A stretch of DNA of 32,445 nt, from the NCBI GenBank assembly GCA_002392505.1, contig DGHD01000050.1:1-32445 (forward strand). Direction: 5' to 3'. The notes under the pieces were generated by a model. The model was not told the origin of the DNA. It saw only the letters and a list, made by a program, of their open reading frames with translations, and searched no databases. Origin of the DNA: Christensenella sp. UBA3857. Lineage in GTDB: Bacteria > Bacillota > Clostridia > Christensenellales > CAG-138. This document shows, piece after piece, positions 7,165-15,160 of the stretch; position 1 is the first letter of the stretch; every line of letters begins with the position of its first letter. Made by a program: the position numbers and the translations under genes.

Positions 7165-8760
7165 TTATTCGTCGGTTATCGGAACTCCGAAAAGCTCCGT
7201 AATAGAATCCTGCTTTATAACGCCGTGCTTTTTGAGCTCAAGCTCAACCGTATAGGGGGCGATCGAGGCGGCAGCCGCCTTGTTTATGACCTGCCGCATG
7301 CTCGGCTCCGCCATGTAATCGTACATATTGGAGCTCGAAGAATCGAAGCAGATATGCAGCGCCTTCCCCTCTATCCAATGTGCGGCGGAGGTTTCGACCG
7401 CAAAATACAGCGTTTGATCGAGATCGGAAAGCGCCGTGCGGAGCTTTCCGTAGATCTCATCCGCGTCGGGAGTGAGATCGGGGACCTTCACGAAGCTCTC
7501 CTCCTCTTTCCCTTCCGACGGTACGGCGACCGTCCGCTCTGCCGCGGCAGGCTTCTCCGCCTCCCCAGCCGGCGCTTCGGCGGCGGCTTTTTGGGCGGCA
7601 GCAGCGGCGTCCTTCACGACGGTTTTGAGCGAATCCTCTATAACGCCTATCCTGTCCGCCATGGCGGCGAGCCCAGTATCGTATTCCGGACGGCAAATAA
7701 GGAGCAGCTTGCTTTCAAGAAGCGTGCGCGGTGTGGAAACGAGCTTCAGATCGAGCTGGAGCTTCAAAAGCTCCTCCACGGCGCGCTCGGCTCTCTCCTT
7801 CGATATGAGCGCTGCCTGCGCCATGTAATCCTGCATCATCTCGTCCGTGCAGTCGAGGATATCCCTGCAGTCCCCGCAGAGCTTCACGAGCAGCAGCGCC
7901 CTGAAATGCGCCGCAAGATCCAGCGAGAACACGCCGAGATCCCGTCCGCTTTTGACAACCTCGCCCACGAGGCGCATCACCTTCGCCGTATCGGAGGCGA
8001 TAACGGCGGCGGCGACCTCCTTTAAGAATTCGGAATTGACGCTCCCGAGCACGCTCATAACGTCGTCCGCAGAGACCCTTCCCCCGCAGAACGAGAGGCA
8101 TTGATCGGCAATGCTCAAGCAGTCCCTCATGCCGCCTTCCGCAGCTCTCGCAATGGCGATGAGCCCGGCGTCGTCTATTTCGGCGCCGATCGAAGCGAGC
8201 GAGCGCTTCATCGACGAGACCATATCGGCTACGCTCAATCTGTGGAACTCGAACCTTTGACAGCGTGAAACGATCGTCGCGGGGAGCATTTGCGGCTCTG
8301 TCGTCGCGAGTATGAACACGACGTGCGCGGGCGGCTCCTCCAGCGTTTTAAGAAGCGCGTTGGACGCGTTCTTTGTCAGCATGTGCGCTTCGTCGATGAT
8401 GTAGACCTTGGTCTTGAGCGAGAGCGGGGCGAACTCCGCCCTTTCGATAAGCGCGCGCATCTCCTCCACGCGGGAGTTCGAGGCGGCGTCCATCTCGATT
8501 ATATCGACGTTGTTCTCGGCGCGGCATGCCTCGCATTTTCCGCATGGCTCGCCGTCTGCGGGATCGAGGCAGTTAATCGCCTTTGCGAGGATCCTTGCGG
8601 TGCTCGTCTTGCCCGTGCCGCGGCTCCCGCAGAAAAGATAGGCGTGCGCAACACGGCCCGACCTGATCTGGTTGAGCAATATCGTCGTGATATGCGGCTG
8701 CCCGATTATCTCCGAGAATTTCTCCGGGCGGAATTTACGGTAGAGAGCGCTGTATGCCAT
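7165..8760 (-). CDS. dnaX: DNA polymerase III subunit gamma/tau
   Basis: ATPase of the replication clamp loader; 531 residues. Walker A GSRGTGKT is at 45-52, zinc-binding cysteines at 64, 73, 76 and 79 (C-x8-C-x2-C-x2-C), Walker B VYIIDEAH at 119-126 with the DEAH box, and the sensor SRC motif in IVSRCQRFEF. After domain III (to about residue 360) comes an Ala/Glu-rich linker and a short C-terminal domain. I see no classical slippery heptamer in frame for a separate gamma form. It lies 19 bases downstream of rsfS. Its own ribosome site is weak, so translation may depend on operon coupling. Confidence 0.95.
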   Translation of the reverse strand: MAYSALYRKFRPEKFSEIIGQPHITTILLNQIRSGRVAHAYLFCGSRGTGKTSTARILAKAINCLDPADGEPCGKCEACRAENNVDIIEMDAASNSRVEEMRALIERAEFAPLSLKTKVYIIDEAHMLTKNASNALLKTLEEPPAHVVFILATTEPQMLPATIVSRCQRFEFHRLSVADMVSSMKRSLASIGAEIDDAGLIAIARAAEGGMRDCLSIADQCLSFCGGRVSADDVMSVLGSVNSEFLKEVAAAVIASDTAKVMRLVGEVVKSGRDLGVFSLDLAAHFRALLLVKLCGDCRDILDCTDEMMQDYMAQAALISKERAERAVEELLKLQLDLKLVSTPRTLLESKLLLICRPEYDTGLAAMADRIGVIEDSLKTVVKDAAAAAQKAAAEAPAGEAEKPAAAERTVAVPSEGKEEESFVKVPDLTPDADEIYGKLRTALSDLDQTLYFAVETSAAHWIEGKALHICFDSSSSNMYDYMAEPSMRQVINKAAAASIAPYTVELELKKHGVIKQDSITELFGVPITDE

Positions 8761-8779
8761 GCTGTATCCGCTGCCTTCT

Positions 8780-9178
8780 TCAGTCGATCGGGTACTTTAT
8801 GACCTCGGCGGCGCCGTCGGTCCAAAGCCTTTCGATATTGTAATACTCCCTTTCCTCGGGATAGAAAATATGCAGGAGTACGTAGCCGAAGTCGAGAACG
8901 ATCCAGCGTCCCTCCGTATATCCTTCCTTGCGGCGGAGGTAAAGACCGATCTCTTCGTATTTATCGAGCACCTCGTCGCAGATAGCCTTTACCTGCAGAA
9001 CGGATGCGCCGCTCGCGATAACGAACCAATCCGCAACGATGGTCTTATCCGCAACGTCGATCGCGATGATGTCGGACGCCTTCTTGTTGTCGAGTACTTC
9101 AAGAAGCTTCAATACCCTTTCCTTCTCCTCCTCGCGGATGCGAAGCTCTATCTCGTTGGGGAAGAATTCATTGTCCAT
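8780..9178 (-). CDS. rsfS: Ribosomal silencing factor RsfS (Iojap family)
   Basis: Binds uL14 on the large ribosomal subunit and blocks subunit joining when nutrients are short. The 132-residue protein carries the Iojap core: LEVLDNKKASDIIAIDV, ADWFVIASGASVLQVKAI and the terminal WIVLDFGYVLLHIFYPEERE signature. The ATG at 9178 lies inside the end of the upstream nadD-yqeK gene (11-base overlap) with GGAGAA as ribosome site, so translation is coupled. The nadD, yqeK, rsfS order matches that of Bacillus. Confidence 0.95.
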   Translation of the reverse strand: MDNEFFPNEIELRIREEEKERVLKLLEVLDNKKASDIIAIDVADKTIVADWFVIASGASVLQVKAICDEVLDKYEEIGLYLRRKEGYTEGRWIVLDFGYVLLHIFYPEEREYYNIERLWTDGAAEVIKYPID

Positions 9179-10343
9179 TGTTTTTCTCCATTTCTTTTTT
9201 TAGATAATCCATAACGCTTTGGGTGGCGGGGTTTACCGCCCTGCCGCTCGCCTGAGTGTACTCGGCGGAATGCCGCATCACCATCAGCATACAAAGATCG
9301 ATATCGTCGTAAGCGGCTTTCCGCATTTCGTCCACTCCTTCGAAATCCCTTGTCGGCTCGATCTTATCGGCTACGTAGATTATTTTATCCAACATGCTCA
9401 TGCCGACTCTTCCGAGCGTGTGATTCTGTATCGCCTGGAGCACCTCGGGATCCTTGACGCCATACTCGTCCATAGCGATGACCGCGCCGAGGCGGGCATG
9501 GATCAAATACGGGTTTTTACGCTCCTCGTCGCTGATATCGTAACAATGCTGTTCGCAGTACTCCAAAAGCTCCTTGTTCGGAAGCTTGATACAGTCGTGC
9601 AGTATCGCGGCAAGCCTTGCCTTTTTGGTGTCCACCCCGTATAGGTGGGCAAGCTTTACCGCCTCGCACGCAGTCAGCATGGTATGATTGAGGCGTTTTT
9701 TCCTGATAACGGAAGCAAGCCGCGAGCGTATGGAAACTATCTCGTCAGGCATATAGAGCGCGCTTCGGTACATGAAATGCTCCGTCTCGAGCAGAACGAG
9801 GTCGTCCACCGGCTCAGCCTCGAACATGCGGCGTCTGACCTCCGTCGAGGAGATATCCGGCCCGTTGAATTCGGAAACGATGACCGTGCCGCCGAACCTT
9901 TCCTCAATGCTCCTTGCCAGGGCGTTCATGTCCCTGAGCTTATCCGGACGCGATACCGCGACGAGCTTCGCCATAGAGAGTATGCGCTTCGGCTCGCGCC
10001 ATTCGGGAAAATTCTCGAGCATGTCCCCGCCTACGATGAAGAACAGCTCCGCACCGCGGTACTGTCCCTTGAAATGGGCAAGGGTATCGACTGTAAAGCT
10101 CTTCCCGCCGCGCTTCAGTTCAACGTCGGAGGAATATATGCCGTCCTCTTCGTTAAGGGCGTTATCGAGCATCCTCAAACGGACGTTGGCGGAAAGCCTG
10201 TTTTCGTCATGCTTGTGAGGCGGATCAGCGGCAACGACCATAAAAAGCTTGTCAAGCTCAAGCTCTTTTAGGACCGATCGAGCCGTCCATATGTGACCCA
10301 GATGTACAGGGTCATATGTTCCACCATATATACCAAGCCTCAT
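9168..10343 (-). CDS. nadD-yqeK: Nicotinate-nucleotide adenylyltransferase fused to YqeK-type HD phosphohydrolase
   Basis: A 391-residue two-domain protein. Residues 1 to about 195 are NadD, which adenylylates nicotinate mononucleotide in NAD synthesis: nucleotide-binding GGTYDPVHLGH (7-17) and ISSTEVR (164-170). Residues about 210-385 are an HD domain of the YqeK type, known in Bacillus relatives as a symmetrical Ap4A hydrolase: His220, His249-Asp250 (LHDCIK), His308 (QNHTLG) and Asp326 (YVADKIEP) fit the metal ligands. In Bacillus these are adjacent separate genes, so this is a fusion that keeps the order. It heads the operon rsfS, dnaX, hisS. The ATG is fixed by the invariant N-terminus, yet it has no Shine-Dalgarno site and lies eight bases after a TATAAT box. 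Confidence 0.95.
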   Translation of the reverse strand: MRLGIYGGTYDPVHLGHIWTARSVLKELELDKLFMVVAADPPHKHDENRLSANVRLRMLDNALNEEDGIYSSDVELKRGGKSFTVDTLAHFKGQYRGAELFFIVGGDMLENFPEWREPKRILSMAKLVAVSRPDKLRDMNALARSIEERFGGTVIVSEFNGPDISSTEVRRRMFEAEPVDDLVLLETEHFMYRSALYMPDEIVSIRSRLASVIRKKRLNHTMLTACEAVKLAHLYGVDTKKARLAAILHDCIKLPNKELLEYCEQHCYDISDEERKNPYLIHARLGAVIAMDEYGVKDPEVLQAIQNHTLGRVGMSMLDKIIYVADKIEPTRDFEGVDEMRKAAYDDIDLCMLMVMRHSAEYTQASGRAVNPATQSVMDYLKKEMEKNNGQ

Positions 10344-10351
10344 AATATCAT

Positions 10352-10380
10352 ATTATACTACATAAAACACGTTTTGTGAA
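10352..10380 (-). promoter_or_regulatory. Promoter of nadD-yqeK operon, probably leaderless
   Basis: On the minus strand TTCACA (10380-10375), 17 bases and TATAAT (10357-10352). Only eight bases separate the -10 box from the nadD ATG at 10343, so RNA should begin at, or one or two bases before, the start codon. Confidence 0.8.
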
Positions 10381-10413
10381 TAGCCTTTGGCAAATTGGGA
10401 AACAAAATAAAAC

Positions 10414-11235
10414 ATGGATAGTACGGCGTCGAAAAAAAGACTTCTGTCCCATATCGCGTTCGTCAGCTTTCACCACGGCAAGCGAAGGTTCGCCGTGGTC
10501 TTCGATTCGATATTCATTTGGACAGTGATACTGCTTGCCGTGAGGATAACTCTGATCCCCTACGTCAGGATCAGCGCGGCAGCTTGGATCGCATCCGCGT
10601 TCTTCACCCTCACTTTTTTCTTTATTTGCCGCGTCGTCCAGCGCGAGCGCTTCGTCCGGCACAAGCTGAAAATGCGTTCCGACGCCCGGGAAGCGGCGGC
10701 TCTCTTCAAGGCGCGTTTCGATCCGGACAGGCTTTACGCACTCATAAAACCGCAAAAGGGAGTCGTCGCGGCGGCGAAGACCGACCTGCTTTCAGCGGAT
10801 GATATCATCGAAGCGGTAAGGGAAAACGGGCTTCCGTTAAAGCTCGTCACGCTCGCAGAGCCGACGGAAAAGGCGGCGGCGCTGATCGAAAGATCGGATA
10901 ACGGGATAAGCATCGTTTCCCCGCAGGAGCATTTGGGGATAGCTCTTGAAAAGCTCTATCCCGTATCGGAGGAAGAGATCGACGACGAGATCATACGCTC
11001 GCATCGCGAAATGAACGAAAAAAGAAGCTTGGGGGAAATATTCCTCACCGTAAGCAGAAAGAGGGCGGTCAAATATCTGCTCGTCGGCGGCGGGTTGTTC
11101 CTCTTCTCTTTCTTCATGCATCACCGGCTCTATTACAGACTTATCGCCTGCGTTTCGGCGTCCGCGGGCGGGTTTATGCTGTTTCTGGAAGAGCTGCCGA
11201 ATAAGACCGGGTATGAAAAGAAAAAGCCGGCATGA
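10414..11235 (+). CDS. Unrecognised integral membrane protein, four helices
   Basis: I do not recognise this 273-residue protein. It has two hydrophobic segments near residues 28-48 (FDSIFIWTVILLAVRITLI) and 54-75 (ISAAAWIASAFFTLTFFFIC), a soluble region of about 150 residues, then two more near 225-262 (YLLVGGGLFLFSFFMHH and LIACVSASAGGFMLFL). The soluble part contains AAAKTDLLSADDIIEAVREN and SDNGISIVSPQEHLGIALEKL, reminiscent of small alpha/beta folds but with no motif I can name. By the positive-inside rule the soluble part should be cytoplasmic. It is divergent from nadD-yqeK and convergent with obg, whose terminator overlaps its last codons. I see no clear promoter or ribosome site ahead of the ATG. 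Confidence 0.7.
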   Translation: MDSTASKKRLLSHIAFVSFHHGKRRFAVVFDSIFIWTVILLAVRITLIPYVRISAAAWIASAFFTLTFFFICRVVQRERFVRHKLKMRSDAREAAALFKARFDPDRLYALIKPQKGVVAAAKTDLLSADDIIEAVRENGLPLKLVTLAEPTEKAAALIERSDNGISIVSPQEHLGIALEKLYPVSEEEIDDEIIRSHREMNEKRSLGEIFLTVSRKRAVKYLLVGGGLFLFSFFMHHRLYYRLIACVSASAGGFMLFLEELPNKTGYEKKKPA

Positions 11236-11243
11236 AGCCGGCT
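11215..11243 (-). terminator. Terminator of the nth-obg operon, nested in the convergent gene's end
   Basis: Reading the minus strand, AGCCGGC, a 5-base loop and GCCGGCT form a 7-bp stem followed by TTTTTCTTTTC. The stem and U-tract lie within and just past the last codons of the plus-strand membrane-protein gene. Confidence 0.8.
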
Positions 11244-11257
11244 GAAACAGCGTTTGT

Positions 11258-12544
<1,287 letters not shown>

Positions 12545-12550
12545 TCAATA

Positions 12551-13204
12551 TCAAGATCCGCGTTTTTCGTATTCTCTGCAAAGCTCCCTTATCATGCACT
12601 CGCCGCATTTCGGGTTCCTTGCCGAGCAGACCCTTCTGCCGTGGAATATCAGCCAGTGATGCGCGATGGACCACTTATCCTCCGGGATATTCTCCATGAG
12701 CTGTTTTTCCGTCGCCTCAACGGTGCCGGCGTCCGCGAGACCGATCCTGTTCGAAACCCTGAAAACGTGTGTGTCGACGGCTATCGCAGGCACGCCGAAC
12801 GCGTTCGAGAGCACTACGTTCGCGGTCTTTCTGCCGACCCCGGCGAGGGACTCCAGCCCCTCCCTGTCGGAAGGGACCTCGCCGCCGAAGCGTTCGACGA
12901 TATCGCGGCAGGCGGAAACGATGTTCTTCGCCTTATTATGGTAGAAACCGCAGGAATGTATGTAGCCCTCGATCTCCTCCGGCTCCGCCTTTGCCATCTC
13001 CTTCGGGCCGGGATATGCTGCAAACAGCGCCGGAGTGGTCTTGTTGACCTGCTTGTCCGTGCACTGTGCGGAGAGTATTGTCGCGATCAGAAGCTCGTAT
13101 GGATTGCTGAAAACGAGCTCCGGAGCGGCGTCGGGATGCTGCGCGGCGAGCCCGTCAAGCACGGAATCACGCCAAGCTGTGTATTTTTTCGTTAGCTTTT
13201 TCAT
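12551..13204 (-). CDS. nth: Endonuclease III (base-excision DNA glycosylase/AP lyase)
   Basis: Removes oxidised pyrimidines from DNA and cleaves the abasic strand. Visible are the helix-hairpin-helix LAGVGRKTANVV with catalytic Lys (about 126), the catalytic Asp in AVDTHVFRV (about 144), and the C-terminal iron-sulfur ligands C-x6-C-x2-C-x5-C (CSARNPKCGECMIRELC). Two in-frame ATGs exist, 13210 and 13204. I chose 13204 (217 residues, MKKLTKK) because the -10 box abuts 13210 and predicts transcription starting at 13204. Neither has a Shine-Dalgarno site. It lies 37-43 bases after the small gene at 13248 and ahead of obg. Confidence 0.94.
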   Translation of the reverse strand: MKKLTKKYTAWRDSVLDGLAAQHPDAAPELVFSNPYELLIATILSAQCTDKQVNKTTPALFAAYPGPKEMAKAEPEEIEGYIHSCGFYHNKAKNIVSACRDIVERFGGEVPSDREGLESLAGVGRKTANVVLSNAFGVPAIAVDTHVFRVSNRIGLADAGTVEATEKQLMENIPEDKWSIAHHWLIFHGRRVCSARNPKCGECMIRELCREYEKRGS

Positions 13205-13210
13205 ACGCAT

Positions 13211-13239
13211 AATCTATCATATCATTCGGGTTTTGTCCA
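13211..13239 (-). promoter_or_regulatory. Promoter of nth-obg, possibly leaderless
   Basis: On the minus strand TGGACA (13239-13234), 17 bases and TAGATT (13216-13211). The predicted start of RNA, seven bases on, is the ATG at 13204. An overlapping TATGAT (13221-13216) has a poor -35 and would instead place the start near the ATG at 13210. Either way no leader remains. Confidence 0.6.
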
Positions 13240-13247
13240 CAGGATTT

Positions 13248-13625
13248 TTAACGATTTCCGCCTAAAAGCCCCAAAAGCTTCATCGGATCGACAGCGCCGT
13301 TCTGCATGGAACCCTTCAACTGCATGATCATTTTGAGCATTTCGAGCTGACCGTTCCCCGGGTTCTGCGCCTTAGGCGGCTGCGGCTGTTCAAGCTTTCT
13401 CACCGGAGGGCTGTACGGCGAGGGATCAAACGATATCCCGAATCCGTCGCCTATGTTTTTCAGCTCATAAGGCGCGGCGAAAGGTCTCATCGCCTCGAGA
13501 AAGGCCTTCACCTGCTCCGGTCCCTGCTCCTCGCGGATGCGTCTTGCGAGCTTTAAAAGCGGAGACGCCTCTCCCCCGCCCGAGGCGCGCCGCGGCGGGA
13601 TGTTCCTTCCGGATACGTTCTGCAT
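13248..13625 (-). CDS. Unrecognised small Pro/Leu-rich protein
   Basis: I do not recognise this 125-residue protein. It starts with a basic, Gly/Pro-containing stretch (MQNVSGRNIPPRRASGGGEA), then an amphipathic helical part (LLKLARRIREEQGPEQVKAFLEAMRPF), a Pro/Gln linker (RKLEQPQPPKAQNPGNG) and a C-terminal Met/Leu/Gly-rich tail (MLKMIMQLKGSMQ ... DPMKLLGLLGGNR). There is no signal peptide or long hydrophobic segment. AAGGAAGG lies about 12 bases before the ATG. It is upstream of nth on the same strand and divergent from another small gene whose C-terminus also has Met/Leu-rich helices, so the two may be functionally linked; that is inference. Confidence 0.65.
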   Translation of the reverse strand: MQNVSGRNIPPRRASGGGEASPLLKLARRIREEQGPEQVKAFLEAMRPFAAPYELKNIGDGFGISFDPSPYSPPVRKLEQPQPPKAQNPGNGQLEMLKMIMQLKGSMQNGAVDPMKLLGLLGGNR

Positions 13626-13766
13626 ATCTTTGATGAGCCTTCCTTTCCCGGCAAGCTGCGCCGATATGAACGGGGAGGCGTTTGCCTCTTCCTTACACTA
13701 TACTATTCGTTTCGCGGTCATAATGTGAGCGTTCAGCATAGAATGATAGCAAGGAGGATCGTATCA

Positions 13767-14036
13767 ATGAAAAAGAGTCTCAGAGAATCCGTTTCCGCAA
13801 AAAAACAGCCGGACGTTCTTACCGAGGACGCCCGCGCCGAAGCCGAAAACATCATTTCGCAATACTCCGGTTTATCCGAACCGGAGCTTATGGCGGAGCT
13901 TAAAAAGGCGACCGCCAAACAAAAAGCCGAGGGGCGTTTCGACCCTTCGGCGGTAAAACAGGGCGTTGAGAGCATAATGCCGATGCTGAACGATCAGCAA
14001 AAGCGAAAGCTTTTCGATATACTCGGTCAGATCTGA
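13767..14036 (+). CDS. Unrecognised small helical protein
   Basis: An 89-residue protein I cannot name. The start is the ATG at 13767, because AAGGAGG (13751-13757) precedes it by nine bases; the frame is open further upstream but without a ribosome site. It is charged and helical: KKSLRESVSAKKQPD, then ENIISQYSGLSEPELMAELK, a KQKAEGRFD turn and a Met/Leu-containing C-terminus (ESIMPMLNDQQKRKLFDIL). It is cytosolic by appearance. It is divergent from the small gene at 13248, and its end overlaps the convergent methyltransferase gene by ten bases. Confidence 0.7.
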   Translation: MKKSLRESVSAKKQPDVLTEDARAEAENIISQYSGLSEPELMAELKKATAKQKAEGRFDPSAVKQGVESIMPMLNDQQKRKLFDILGQI

Positions 14037-15160
14037 TCGGAGCCCTTGATGAACCCTTCCTCCGCGAAATAGCGGTAGAGCGTGCAGGTCATGCCCCCGT
14101 TCGAGAGCTTGCGCCGCCTGTCGGCTTTTTTGCCGTAGATGCGCTCGAAATCGCGGTGCGAGGTTATTATGTTCTTATCCCAATGCGTCAAAGGATCGAA
14201 GGTCTTCCTCATGGCGAGGTAGAGCTTTTCCGCCTCGCGCTTTTCCATGAGCCGCTCGCCGTAGGGGGGATTCGCAACGATTATCCCGCCCTCATAGGGC
14301 GAGCTGAATTCCTCAACCGGACGAACGAGCCAGTTTACCTTTACGCCCGCTTTTTTGGCGTGGCGGCGGCAGATATCTATCGCGTGGGGATCAATGTCGC
14401 TCCCCGTTATCTCGGGCTCGATATCGACGACAAGGTCCCTCGCTTCCTCCCTCGCCGTATCGAAGGGACGCCCCTCGACGAAAGCCCAGCTTTCCGCGGC
14501 GAAGGGACGGTTCATCCCCGGCGCCATATTCCTTGCGATCATGGCGGCCTCTATCGGCATAGTGCCTGAGCCGCACATGGGATCGCAAAGCGGGATATCG
14601 CGGTTATATCGGGCAAGCCTGACGATCGCCGCGCCGAGCGTCTCCGCAATTGGTGCGGCGACGTTCCAGGTGCGGTAGCCCCTTCTCGAAAGACCGGCGC
14701 CGCAGCAGTCGAGCGCAAGCGTGACCTCGTCGCGAAGAAGCCCTACTTCAACGATCACTTCCTCCCCGTCCTCGGGCAGGCTTTTTACGCGGTACGCCTC
14801 AAAAAGCGAGTCCACTATCGCCTTTTTGGTGATGCTCTGACAGTCCGAAACGGCGAAGAGCTTGCTCTTTGCCGATTTTCCGTTGACGTGTATGAAGCTG
14901 TTTCGGCGGATGTAATCGCACCATTTCACGGAGCGAACGCCGGAATACAGCTCCTCGAAGGATTCGGCGCGGAACTCGCCGACGATCATGAGCACGCGTT
15001 CCGCCGTGCGCAGCCACAGGCACGCCCTCGCCATATCGGCGTAGCTGCCGGTGAAGATTATACGCGCGTCCGAAACGGATTCTATGTTTATATGAAGCGC
15101 GCGGAGCTCATCCGCGGCAACGGACTCGAGCCCCATTTTGCAGGTAGCCAGGAACCTCAT
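14027..15160 (-). CDS. THUMP-domain class I RNA methyltransferase (RlmL/YpsC-type)
   Basis: Predicted SAM-dependent N2-guanine methyltransferase acting on rRNA or tRNA. The 377 residues comprise an N-terminal RNA-binding THUMP region (about 45-155, with SFIHVNGKSAKSKLFAVSD) and a Rossmann methyltransferase: motif I DPMCGSGTMPIEAA (193-206), SDIDPHAI binding the SAM ribose, and catalytic NPPYGERL (297-304). The fit is to the Firmicute YpsC/RlmL-N family; the exact target base cannot be read from sequence. GGAGG lies ahead of the ATG. The start overlaps the TPR gene by four bases (ATGA), the last coupled junction of this operon. Confidence 0.92.
   Translation of the reverse strand: MRFLATCKMGLESVAADELRALHINIESVSDARIIFTGSYADMARACLWLRTAERVLMIVGEFRAESFEELYSGVRSVKWCDYIRRNSFIHVNGKSAKSKLFAVSDCQSITKKAIVDSLFEAYRVKSLPEDGEEVIVEVGLLRDEVTLALDCCGAGLSRRGYRTWNVAAPIAETLGAAIVRLARYNRDIPLCDPMCGSGTMPIEAAMIARNMAPGMNRPFAAESWAFVEGRPFDTAREEARDLVVDIEPEITGSDIDPHAIDICRRHAKKAGVKVNWLVRPVEEFSSPYEGGIIVANPPYGERLMEKREAEKLYLAMRKTFDPLTHWDKNIITSHRDFERIYGKKADRRRKLSNGGMTCTLYRYFAEEGFIKGSDQI

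Noticed and set aside
7590..7660. Possible programmed frameshift site in dnaX (AAAAAG run in the Ala-rich linker)
   Set aside because: The zero-frame codons read GCC CAA AAA GCC, which does not fit the X-XXY-YYZ heptamer pattern.
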